From Histoplasma ohiense (Eukaryota > Ascomycota > Eurotiomycetes > Onygenales > Ajellomycetaceae), in the NCBI GenBank assembly GCA_017607445.1, contig JAEVHH010000002.1:930001-994000 (forward strand): a DNA stretch of 64,000 nucleotides, written 5' to 3'. Position 1 is the first letter of the stretch; the number at the start of each line of letters is the position of its first letter. Both the position numbers and the translations under genes were made by a program. Positions 11,255 through 22,036 of this stretch are shown in pieces. The notes beneath the pieces were generated by a model. The model was not told the DNA's origin, searched no databases, and saw only the letters and a list, made by a program, of their open reading frames with translations.

Positions 11255-12075
11255 TTAGAATCCTAGAAGCAAATTAATCCGATTAGCAAGACCTCCCTCA
11301 AATTTAGTTGACCCTTCATGGACAAAATAGCATTGCACCGACGTATACGTACTCAGAGGGGTGAAGAACCATCTGTTCTTCCCACTGGTGTACCGCTCCT
11401 CCAACGATTTCTTGACGACCTTCTTAGCCTCCTCCCGTTGCGATACCTCCTTGAAGGTATCATTTGTGATAGCACCTTTGAGTCCCTCGAGCTCGAGCGT
11501 GTAGCGAGTGGGCATAAGGTGATTGTAGTTGACGGTCTTGATGAATGGCTTGACCTTGCTTCGCTTCGCGACCTTCTTGGCGCCCATCCTGCGAGTCACT
11601 TTCGAAGGATATCGCTCAATGCCAGCGACGAGGGCGTAGGGGAACGGGTGGGCTTTTGAACCAGCATCGTATGGCTGAATGATTACGACCTGGAGATGGT
11701 GGCAAGAAAGAACAATGTCAGTTCGTCGTTGATCCGAATTTCTGTATGGAGATGTTCTCCTTCGTTCTCTCTTTTTTCCCTCCGCAATTTGATACCGTCT
11801 TTTACAAGTTCGAAATCATTGTACACGATTCCCTCTCCCTCCCCGTTTCCTTTCTTTTCCTTTCTTTGAAGAGTCCTCTAGAAATTGGTAAAGCGGCCAT
11901 TTTCGTGTATGGCACGAAGGGAGGAAATTTTATCGTACCTTCTTGCCGGCATAACGTCCTCGCGTGATGATGGCCACACGGCCCACTTTCATGACTGTTT
12001 TCGCATTGTCAGCGGGGACAAAAAAATCCAGATACCTCCCCAAATATAACTAGCGGAGCAGAACGTACACTTCAT
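11255..12075 (-). CDS. RPL27: 60S ribosomal protein L27 (eL27)
   Basis: Component of the large ribosomal subunit. Exons on the minus strand are 12075-12069 (7 nt, ATGAAGT), 11994-11939, 11689-11353 and 11262-11255 (8 nt), giving 135 residues, the family's usual length. The N-terminus [20 protein letters not shown] has the KOW-type motif of L27e. The internal [16 protein letters not shown] and the end [13 protein letters not shown] are characteristic; the terminal Arg-Phe and the stop exist only after splicing the last intron (11352-11263). The 7-nt first exon is supported by a perfect GTACGT donor and by the MKFMK start common in filamentous fungi; otherwise translation could begin at the Met in exon 2 (11992). 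The 249-nt second intron is the longest. I found no convincing C/D-box snoRNA in it. Confidence 0.95.
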
Positions 12076-12769
12076 TTTCAAAAGTCCTGACGATAGTGAG
12101 CAAGTCGACAAATGGTGTTTGGTGTACTGGGTCGGAAGTCTGTCGTTTGCTCTCCGCGCTCTTTTTTCGAAGTGAGCGGCGGAGTTTGTGTGCTCAAGGC
12201 TGATTGGTCCGCTTACCGACCAACTACACTAACTTTATATGGAATATTTCTCCATCCGGAAGTCGGAAAAACTTGCTACATCACGTGCATCAGAGTTACG
12301 GCCCGGCTTCCAATCCATGGGCGTTGGTTTCCCGGTAACCCTGGAATTGTTTGTTTACATCCATGGATCAGCCGCCAAGCCGTGGGCCAATATCAAACTC
12401 TATCGCTCCACCGTGACTGCTTTACCTTCACACATCACTCCCCTTTGTATGACTTCCTTCTGCCTCATATTTTTTTTTGGAATTGTCCCTCTGTTTTTGT
12501 TTGTTTTGGTTTTTGCGCACTTGTTCATATATTTTTTTTCCCTTCCCTATTTGCCAAAAAACCTCCTATCTGACTTGAGATATCCCATCCCGACCACTGT
12601 TTTCAGAGTACGTTACGACGATGGTCCTTGTGGCATAGAGACGCCCATAGCCACACTTATTGACACAAGAGAGATAAACGTGTTTCCTCCTCATCTCCAG
12701 CCAGATTTCTAAAAGACTGGCTTTCGGTGTTGCTTTTTGGAAGACGAATTGATTATGAAACCAACTGAA
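12076..12769. promoter_or_regulatory. Divergent promoter between RPL27 and the coiled-coil gene
   Basis: About 690 nt between two divergent starts. Plus-strand ORFs of 153 and 157 codons overlap here in different frames, but both are pyrimidine-driven and resemble no protein. Near the RPL27 start lie CT-rich stretches, common in fungal ribosomal-protein promoters. No named element is claimed. Confidence 0.4.
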
Positions 12770-15700
12770 ATGGAACCGTCCCGAGATCGAGAGCTAGTAT
12801 TGAAGGACAGGCACTCATTTTCAGAGATGTCCAACAGGCCAGCCATCCCAATGTACGTTAATACAGATCGCTATGCTCCTGCCATTGCATGTATCTCAAA
12901 CCAATGAGGCTAATACCATTCTGTTTGCGTAGGTGGGATAGTGCAGACCCAGAGCGAGCCCCACCTCCACTCCCTTTAAACCCCGGTTCGGGTAGTCCCA
13001 CAACCCGACCAAATGTTTCCGCATCTATACAGGCTGTCGCCGCTGCATTATCAGAGAAAAGCAATGAAAATGTTCCAAGCTCTTACACGGTCAATCCTAT
13101 GGTACTCAAGTCATCGCCAGAAAAATCTCTGGTCAAAGGACAATTCCATAAGCGCATGCAATCACTTCAGCCGGCAATAAACAGCCGAGAGCTCACACCT
13201 TACATAGAACGACGCTCTCCTGAGAGAAATTCCAGGTCAAGCCCATTTGATGCTGATGGGGGACGAACGCGAGAGAAAAGTCCATCTCGCGTAAAGACCC
13301 CTACTTCCGCTGGAAAAGATCCTTCCAATTTTCGTGCGTCGAGCCGCTATCTGTCTAAGCCAATCCTTGGGGAGAACACTCCTCCGTCTGCCACAATGCT
13401 TGCTTTGCAGAACATGCAGCTCCCAATCGAGATAGATTCCCCTACCAAGGGCGCCAGCAACTACACTCCGTCACCACAGCCTCAAGATTTTAGTTCACTG
13501 TCTAGCCAAATTTCGAGTTTGACTTCTATCGCGACTGCCTTGCAACAAGAGATGTCACAATTAAGCAGACGCAGTAAAGATAATGCCACCGACCTACTAA
13601 GTCTCAAGGCTGCAACAAATGCACGAGATGAAGATATACGGCGAAGTCTCAAAGACCTGGCAACAAACTTGACTGGCAAATTGCTCGAAAATGAATCGTC
13701 ACAATCTACTGGCCTTTATGGCCATTCTGGTTCCGCGGGATTCATGCTCGATAGCAAGGCCCACGATGCAACTTCTCCTTGTTCCAGGAAAAGTTATACA
13801 CTTCCTCGGATGCAAAGTCCTAGTGGCTTCGCAGCCACGATAGAAAGGGAGTTAACTGCCTCACCCTCCATCTCCACGGATGGCTCTGCAAGCATCGCGT
13901 TGCTCGAAAAGGTTTTGCGTGAGATGGCGACAAAAGAAGGTCAGGAGAAGCTGCTCAAGCTGATGGATGAAGTAAAATCCAGACCTAGTGGGGCACAGAG
14001 TACCGACAATGCCATGTCCCGAATGCTCGAAGAGATCCTCAACCTAATCAAGCAAAATTCTAACAACCACGCCCTTGTACCTTCAAGACATGGGCCTGGA
14101 GCAAATGGCAGTGGCGACAAACCCCCGTCCCTAGAATTTGATTATGAAGCACCACGGTCAGGGCCTTTGTGCCGTAATACTGAGATGGAGACTCCTAACC
14201 GAAACAAAAACCGGAGCTTGGATAGTGGTTCCACAACCCAAGCTACTGACACCGTCTCTAGGGAGATTTTAACCATCCTCAACAAGGTGAAAAGCAGTGT
14301 TGCCGACGGTGGTGGTTTAACGAACGAGGTCAAAGCGCTCGTGCGAGAACTCAGAGGCGAGGTTTTGGGAATGGGTCGAGAGATCGCGCGGAAATTAGAA
14401 GAAGCCGATTCAGAACATGCATCAGACCAAGAAATACCACCAGGTGCCAGGGCGGAGGAAGTCGCACATATTGTCAATAGTGCTTTAATGGACCTGAGGG
14501 TGCATATGGAACAGGTGATAAATGAAAACCAACATCGGTTATCATCGACAATTCCTCGCGCGATCGACAGTCAGGAAGTATATATAGCTGTTAAGAAAGC
14601 GCTCGAAGATCATCCTCTGCCGGAACCTGCCCCGCCTCAGATAACCGGATCAGTCTTAGAAAGGGAGGAGATCCTTGAAGCCGTTCGGGAGGCCTGGGAG
14701 ACGTACAAGCCCGAGATTGAGCTTCAAAACTTTGGCCTTGAGAGGGATGAGATTTTGGAATGTTTGACTGAAGGCTTGAAGGCGTACCAGCCTCCAAAAG
14801 AGCCAGCCGAACCAGGTATCACCTATAACGAAGTTGTCGAAGCTGTCCAACAGGGTTTAGAAACTTTCACACCACCACGTATTGAGCATGACGGAGCAAT
14901 AACAAGGGAAGAAATAACAGCGACAATAAGGGATTGTTTAGAGAGTTTTGAGTGGCCAGTTCCTCCTGCTGTGCTTGATAGAGAAGCTGCAATCAACCGC
15001 GACGATGTTTTAAACGCAGTCAAAGAGGGATTAGCTTCTCACGACGGTATTTCCAAAGAGATTGAATTCAATCGAGAAGATATTGCAGATGCCATAAAGG
15101 CCGGGTTCGGTGAAGTTTCCGGGTCGTTGCACAACAACATTAGTGATCAGTTCTTGGACCAGCTTCATTCCTTGTTGGGTGAGATAAAGGATGAATTCAG
15201 CCAGTATTCCGCGGCAAGTGGAAGGGACACGGAACAGGTGCTGGATGCCATCAAGGACGGGCTCGAAGCTCTCAGAGGCCAAATCGAATCCTATGTGGAT
15301 CGTGCTTCAGATGTTACCGGGAAAGATGAGATTATTCATACTGTTAAGGATGGATTCCACTTGTTACAGTCAGACCTTGAAAAGTCCATTGTTGAAGCTG
15401 CTCGAGCATCTGATGGTGGGCATTCTAATACAATCGAACTACTTGACGCAATGGAAAAAGAGTTTGAACATCTCCGGCAAACAATGAGCAACCTGTTGAT
15501 TAGAAACAGCGCTTCGAGTGACAAGGATGAAATTCTTGATGCTATCCGCGATCTTGCAGAAAGTGATACTTCAAAAAACAACAGTTCGGAAACTTCTCAG
15601 ATGGTTAAAGAGGAATTCGAGCATCTACGGGAAACCCTTACCCTCACAATTATGAGACCAAATTCGACTCTTGAAAGAGACGAATTAATTTCCATTCTCA

Positions 15701-18700
15701 GGGAGAGTTTTGAAGCAATTCAAGACGAGCACAACAAAAGGAAAGATGGAAATGAGAGTGTTTTTTCTAACACTGGGGAACTCCTCGATGCCTTCCATGA
15801 CGGAATCGATATCCTCCGCTCTGATATGGAAAAGATCATGAATAGGCCAGCGGAGATAACCACAAGCGCAAGTGAGGAGCTTTTCACTTCACTAAGGGAC
15901 GGTTTAGCAAGCGTCAAGTTTGAAATTGAACAACTCCGCCATGACCAGAAAGAGGCCGAAGGCACTCAAACCGCACGCGGCCAAGAGGTTATGCTTGCGA
16001 ACGAATCCTTGATTGGAAGCGACATTGAAAGTCTGAAAGTTCTCGTTACTCAGCTCCAGAATAAGGTCGAAGCAATTGAACCCCGACCACGTGATTCGGA
16101 AAACCTTGCCAATCTTGTGGAAAAAAATGACCTTGTGGATGTCCTAAACTCTATTAAAGAAGTACAAGAACTAGTGATCGAAGTTGCTAGTCGTGAACCC
16201 CTCCCGGCCGCAGTGGACGAAAATGCTGCCAAAAAGGAGGATACTGAAGCGATTGAAACCCTGCTCGTAAACATGAAAGCCAAGGTTGACGAGCTAGTAG
16301 AGACAAGTAGCCCGAATGGAATAACGGCAGATAGGGCTGATGCGCTGGAGGCGCTCGCAAAGGAGACAAAGGAAATTTTGGATGGCTTTGCTGCTCATGT
16401 GGAAACACACGGCGCATCAAAATCAGAACTAGAGAATCTTGAAACCATCGTCAAGGATATCTGGGTCGTTGTGGAGGAGTTGAAAACAAACTCCGCGCAG
16501 CCCGAAGACGCCTCAGAGAAGGTGATCAAGGAGGATGTGCGAACCCTCGAGGCGATGTTGCTTGAAATCAAATCGCAGCTTGAGGATTTCGTTCTGCCCG
16601 ACATTGAAACCCTTCCAACAAAAGACGACATAGGTGCCATTTGCCATATGGTAACTGAGTTCAAGGAAAAGGTGGAGGTGGAAAACGACCTCACTGCTCA
16701 GGCGTTTGAGTCCCGAAAGATCGAGCATGGTGGATTGGCAGAAAAAATCGACGAAGCTAAGCAGCTTATCACTGATTTGAAGGATGAACTCAAGAGCAAA
16801 CTCACCGACAGCGATGAAGGCCTTGTCGACATCAAGACAATTCTGGGAGCGTTGAGTGATGCGTCAGAGTCATTCGCTACCGCTGAAAGCCTCAAGGAGC
16901 TTAGTGACCTCATCACTCGCGAATTTGACCGATCCCATGGTGATCGTGAGGCTGAGAAAATTGAAACGGCGGAAAGAGAAATTTCCTCGTCTGCAAAACA
17001 CGAGGAAGCCCGAGCAGCAATAGTTCTGGACCTTGGAACGAAAATCGACGAGAAGTTTGCTGAGTTGTTGGCTAAGTACGAAGACGCGCAGATGCTAGCA
17101 GATTCAAAATTCACTGCTATCGAACAGCGTGATGTCCAAAGCCTGGACACCTTGACGAACACCAAAAACATAGCAGAAGATCTCAAGCTCGTGATAGGTG
17201 GCATGGGAGACAGCGTAACTCAGGCTTGTGAAAGGATGAGCGACGATGCTAAAACCTTTTTCCATCGTGTCGATGAATCCTTTTCGAAAGTGGATGACCT
17301 CCGCTCTGACGTCCAATCACAGCATGATCATGTCAAGGGAGAATTAACAAGAGCACTTGAAGCAACAAATCGACTAGAAAACCAACTCGCTGACTCCCAT
17401 CCAAAAATCCTCACCACTATCCAAGATATCTTGTCCATGGTCTCAAAGCATTATGACCACTCGCAACAGACTAGCGAGGAACTCCAACGAAACGTCTCAG
17501 CCATCCCATCAGCCATCCCTCCTTTATTACCAGCTCTTCCCCCCCCACCTCCTCCAGTGGAGCCTCGAGAGATTGTTATCCCGGAAAAGTACGACGACAC
17601 ACAAGTCCACGACAAGTTAAACACTCTTCTTGACCACGCTGCCTCTACTGGCAAATCTATATCTCAAATTGAAAAGCTGGACCAAATCCAAGACCAGATT
17701 TCGTCGACAGCAAATGAGCTGCGTGAAATGATGGTGGCTCAAGCAGCTCTATTGGCCGACAGTCTTGCAAAGAAAGATGCAGATGCTCAAGATGTAGCCT
17801 TCGCGCTCGAGAAGAGACTGGCACAGAAAGAGAGAGTAGAGGCAGAGGTTGTCGAACTGAATGACCAAAAGGGATCTCTTTTCCGTATGGTCACGGAGCT
17901 AAAGGAGGAAAAAGAAGCACTTAGCAAAGAAAATCTGAAGCTTCATAAAGAATTGGCAGGGCTGGAGACTGCATTGCGTATCCGGAGAGAAGAAATGCAG
18001 CTTATGGAGGACCGTGCAGAAGGCCTGGAGCGAAGGATTGTCGAAGGTGTTCTCGAGCATGCGAGAAGCCTTTTGATCAGTCGACCTGGTAGCACTCAAG
18101 CCATGAATCTAAAACGAGTTCCGAGTTCAGCGAGCACGGTGACGCGTGGAAGTGTTGCGAGTACCGCCAAAGAGAATAGCGTGCTTAGTAGTGGCGTTGG
18201 CATGGCTCTGAAGCGGCGACGAAACCCTTTGAAAACCACTGCGGGATCTGCAGTGTCATCACACACGAAGGAAGAGCGGAGAATTCTCAGCCTCAGCAAC
18301 GTCACCGGTAACAAAAGGTGGACAGATCGACAGATGCTCCCTTCGGCAAGGAGTGGATTAACCAACTTGAAACGAAGCCATTCAGTCAAGTCAAGTTATC
18401 CGGTAGTTAAACCTTTGTGGGATAGTCAGAGCCCCACTTCCAATAAAGAAAATGAATTGGTCAAGGAGGAGGATGAGGAAGTTAGCGGAGATGAAAGCGA
18501 TGCTGCAACAGAAAGGAGGACCAGCTATACGGGAACTTGCACAGACAGCATGTCCTATGCAACGACGATGTCGACGACAGATAGACAATCGAGCTACAGC
18601 AGCTCCACCAACGGCTTAGTGAGTGCGGAGCCGGGAACTTGGGTCGAAGAATATGAAAGTGGGAGCGAGGGCGAACAGAGCCCGGACGAAGACGGGGATG

Positions 18701-18900
18701 GTCTACGGGATTTAGACACCAAGAGCTTCGCAAGCGCGGAGCTCCTGGAACCACAACCTCACGACGATGAAAGTGGCGTGGATCCCGGCGGAATGGTAGT
18801 CTATATGCCGCAAAGTGACAGCGGCCTAGGAACCGAATTGCCCGGCTCAGCGAGCGAAAAGGGGTTCGCACAGGAATCGGTTTATAGCGAGTGCGATTGA
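12770..18900 (+). CDS. Giant coiled-coil protein with internal helical repeats (annotated in relatives as chromosome-segregation-ATPase-like)
   Basis: Exon 1 ends at 12852 and exon 2 is 12933-18900, a single 6-kb exon. The first in-frame ATG is 12770; the ATG at 12827 gives MSNRPAIPMWDSADPERAPP and is equally plausible, giving 2016 or 1997 residues. The intron (12853-12932) has GTACGT and a GCTAAT branch. The protein has a disordered Ser/Pro-rich N-terminus, then several hundred residues of Glu/Lys-rich helix, then a basic Ser-rich and finally acidic tail. Between about 14650 and 15730 a unit of the form [LI]xREEILEAVREGLE recurs at roughly 27-30 residue spacing. A proline run (about 17536-17560) separates a last coiled coil ending near residue 1730. 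I see no Walker A motif, so ATPase activity is not supported; a structural or scaffolding role is inference. Confidence 0.85.
14650..15730 (+). repeat. Degenerate protein-level tandem repeat inside the coiled-coil gene
   Basis: Copies begin near 14653 (EREEILEAVREAWE), 14737 (ERDEILECLTEGLK), 14818 (TYNEVVEAVQQGLE), 14899 (TREEITATIRDCLE), 14992 (NRDDVLNAVKEGLA), 15067 (NREDIADAIKAGFG), 15229 (TEQVLDAIKDGLE), 15322 (KDEIIHTVKDGFH), 15520 (KDEILDAIRDLAE) and 15673 (ERDELISILRESFE). Each is an acidic turn followed by an amphipathic helix. The DNA is well diverged, so the array is old. Confidence 0.85.
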
Positions 18901-19483
18901 TTGGGCAGAAACCCGAGCATTTGGCCCTCTTTTCCTTCTTCTATTCATGGTTATGATGATATGTTGTTTTCTTTTCTTGTTTAATTGTTTATGTCCGTTA
19001 CGTTGATGTGCCCTCCTTTTGAAATATTTTTTGCCTTTGCTTTTCCGGCGTGATAGCGTTCCGTTATATGTATGTGGTATGGAGCATATGAGAGTCGCCT
19101 ACCTTCGTGATGTCTGTGATGTGTGAGGAAATCGCCACAATTGATCATTGGCAATTGGCAGGAGACTCTGTTTTTGATGTTCTTGTTTTTTTATTTTCTT
19201 TGCCCTCCACGTCTTTCTCTCGTGTTTTCCTTTTTTTGTTGACGTGTTTCATTGCCTATAGTGTTAGGTCGTGCTTTGTTGCTTATTACTAGTATGCATG
19301 CGAATGAAAAGATTTCGGTTGTATCTGATCCATGGATAACTTGTTGGGGGGATAGGATTGGGTGATTCGTACCCTCTATACCACCACGGCACTGGTGGTG
19401 ATCGAGCTCTTTTGCTGCCCTAGTTAGGTATTAGTTCTGCCTTCGAATCACATGAGTTCCCAACAGGGGCCCAACAGTCTGGG

Positions 19484-19510
19484 GGCCTTGGCGGCCTTGG
19501 CGGCCTTGGC
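19484..19510. repeat. Three perfect tandem copies of the 9-mer GGCCTTGGC
   Basis: Seen directly in the sequence about 340 bp upstream of the TLC-domain gene start. A GC-rich minisatellite seed. Confidence 0.9.
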
Positions 19511-19670
19511 AGGCGGTTGGCTGGACAGGCGGCTGAAATGTGACAGCAACCATTTGCGAGCACACGAGACTCATCGAATGCCAGACCATTATCAGCATCA
19601 GACGCTGGCACCAGACTCCAGCCACCACAAGACCAGGCAGCATGGCTGAGATTTAACAGTGGCTCTCTTT

Positions 19671-19700
<30 letters not shown>
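19671..19700. repeat. (CTGTCC)5 microsatellite
   Basis: Five perfect hexamer copies about 150 bp upstream of the TLC-domain start; likely length-variable between strains (inference). Confidence 0.92.
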
Positions 19701-19701
<1 letters not shown>

Positions 19702-19850
19702 GTCTGCCTCGATGGATATTTAATCTCGTCATTCCTTCAAACTGGAGATTTTCACGTCACTACTAACTAGTACTGCTCCTGGAAAGGTACTCGCTCCCAA
19801 ACTCAGCCATCGAGAGCGTGGATACCGTGGAGAGGACATAGCCGTACTCC

Positions 19851-21152
19851 ATGTTGGACCCCATCCCATCACCGCCCAAATGGCTGCAAGATGCCATCCT
19901 CCCCGTTGCAGAGAAGTTGGGTCTCCATTCCATGACGCTTCACATCCATGAGGTCATCTTTTTTTTTGCGTTCTACCAGCTCATCCAGTCCGTGGTGTCG
20001 CCGCTTCTCTCGACCGCTCTGTTCCCCAAATTTTACCCTCACTTTAACCGTCGAACGAAGCTGAACTGGGATGTTCATGTAGTCTCTCTTATTCAAAGCT
20101 GCCTCGTTAATGCCGCCGCTCTTTGGGTTATGTTTGCGGACAAGGAGCGTCAGGCGATGACTTCATCTGAGAGGGTCAGTGGCTATTCAGGCACATGTGG
20201 CCTGGTACAGGCTATGGCGGTGGGATATTTTATTTGGGACCTGATTGTTAGCACGCGGTATATTGGTGTGTTTGGTATTGGGCTTTGGTTCCATGCCGTC
20301 AGCGCGTTGTGGGTGTTTAGCTTGGGCTTTGTAAGTCGTCTTTCTTCCATCTTCTATAGGTTCTTCGACCTCGGAAAAATACCAATTTTGCCCTAGATGG
20401 GTACCTCGCTATTTTTTGGCTCCATTTCCTTGCTTCCCTCGTTTGTGGATTCTCAATAAAATACATTTGGACTAATTGCGTTAACCTGGCATCTTGGTTG
20501 GTAGCGGCCTTTCGTAAACTACTACGCCCCAACTTTCATCCTTTATGAACTCTCCAGCCCGTTTCTCAATTTCCACTGGTTTTTCGATAAAGTCAACATG
20601 ACAGGCAGTAAGGCACAATGGTACAATGGAATGATGCTGCTATTGGTGTTCTTTTGCTGTCGCCTTGTTTGGGGTACATGGCAGTCCTTCCGGGTTTTCA
20701 TCGACATCTTCACGGTTTATTCAGGAGCCAGTGGTGGCTCCACCCGGATCCCAGTAAATGCAACAAATGCAGAAGCTTCCAAATTCGCGGATGGCTCAAT
20801 GGCTGGTAGCGTCCCCTTGTGGCTTGTCGCGACGTACCTCAGCAGCAACTTCATCCTCAACTCCTTGAATTTCTTCTGGTTCTGGAGAATGATCGAAACT
20901 GTCATGAAGCGATTCAGAGCGCCAGCACCAGACACGAAGACGAAAGCGAAAACGGACGAGCCCACTACAGCGGCCAAAAGGGAAGTTTCCGATAGCAGTG
21001 ACGCCGTGCTTGAAGCAGCTGCTAAACTTGAAGAACAAGAGAGACTCTTCATCAACGGCGGCATGCCTGAATATTCCGATGGGGAGAAATCAACAGTAAC
21101 ATCATCGACTGGCACTGCAACTGCTCCTTCAGCTCGGAGGCGGAAAGTGTAG
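19851..21152 (+). CDS. TLC-domain (TRAM/LAG1/CLN8) multi-pass membrane protein
   Basis: Exons 19851-20330 and 20505-21152 give 375 residues; the 174-nt intron has a GTAAGT donor. Hydrophobic segments fall around residues 35-55, 80-97, 122-140, 143-160, 195-215 and 240-260, consistent with a six- to seven-span TLC protein. Typical landmarks are KLNWDVHVVSLIQS in the second span, the GYSGTCGLVQAMAVGYFIWDL segment, and YELSSPFLNFHWFFDK after the intron. The C-terminus is a cytosolic, Lys/Glu/Ser-rich tail ending ARRRKV. TLC proteins include ceramide synthases and less-defined TMEM56/TLCD-type proteins. The ceramide synthase Lag1p motif (paired His, Asp) is not apparent, so this belongs with the latter group. 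Substrate unknown. Confidence 0.88.
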
Positions 21153-21522
21153 ATTGATATTTTCCCAACCATACATCTCACTACAATGGAGATGTATTTG
21201 GCGTCTTTTTTTTTCTTTTTTTTTTTTTGAGCCTAGTTCTTTTTCCTCCTGTATCCTACCTACCTGCTATACTTACGATGCTATTTTCTAACTAAGGACT
21301 CTCCCTTATTTTGGGGGAATCCCCTGCACTACTTTTAATTTTCATTTTCAGTCAAATGAAACAAGGTCTCATCAGCCTAGTTTCACTTGGTTCCAGGTCA
21401 TAGAATTTTCCTGTACGCTTTCCAGTTGCTGTTTCTTTCCCTTTCTTTTCGGAGCATTGATGAACCAAATTGGTACAGTTCTAGAATGGATAGCACCCAT
21501 GACTTGATTTTTCTCATGTTCT

Positions 21523-21561
<39 letters not shown>

Positions 21562-22036
21562 TAATTTTTAAATTATATATTTATGTCCAGGGTGTACCTA
21601 TCTTTTAACTTTGTTCAGGCGAATAGTTCCTTCTCTCTTTTTGATTTTCTATTACTATTACTCTACTGCTGAGTATTTCGATTGCAAATCAGCTGCATTA
21701 TAATATCCGCTTGCTAATCATTAGGTTGAAGCTATGAAAGTCATAACTATAGGCTAATGTTAACAGCCGCTCCAGTGCAAGATGAAAGTATTCTTCCACT
21801 CCGTTCTATAGGTAGAAACACACAATGAAACGGAAACACAAGCACGTACAGCAAACCCTCATGGTAATTAAGTTTTAAAGCCAGCTTACTCCCATCAAGC
21901 CAACCCAGCGCCCACCAGTCACAGCCACAAGTTGAAAAACGAGCATTAGAAAATGTAAGCTCATGAGCTCCCACCTAAGACAATGCATCATGAAAACAGC
22001 TGTTATGGAGGGGAGGAAATCAAGTTTACAAAGAGC
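21153..22036. other. Convergent intergenic region with a 30-nt poly(T) tract
   Basis: Lies between the 3' ends of the TLC gene (+) and the PHD gene (-). A run of 30 T occurs at 21526-21555, followed by an AT-only stretch. No coding signal. Confidence 0.5.

Larger units (their letters stand above)
18901..19850. other. Intergenic region with short tandem repeats
   Basis: 3' flank of the coiled-coil gene and promoter of the TLC-domain gene. Contains three perfect copies of GGCCTTGGC (19484-19510) and five of CTGTCC (19671-19700). Small ORFs over the first repeat have simple-repeat composition and are not called. Confidence 0.5.

Noticed and set aside
11690..11938. Possible snoRNA inside the 249-nt RPL27 intron
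   Set aside because: No paired C box (RUGAUGA) and D box (CUGA) on the transcribed strand at usable spacing, and no clear H/ACA fold by eye.
12112..12712. Two overlapping ORFs (153 and 157 codons) between RPL27 and the coiled-coil gene
   Set aside because: Different frames over pyrimidine-rich promoter DNA; no family resemblance and composition dominated by Phe/Leu/Ser from T-runs.
13482..18871. Many minus-strand ORFs of 60-168 codons opposite the coiled-coil gene
   Set aside because: Shadows of a long Glu/Lys/Ser-rich coding exon; Ser/Leu-rich with no motifs.
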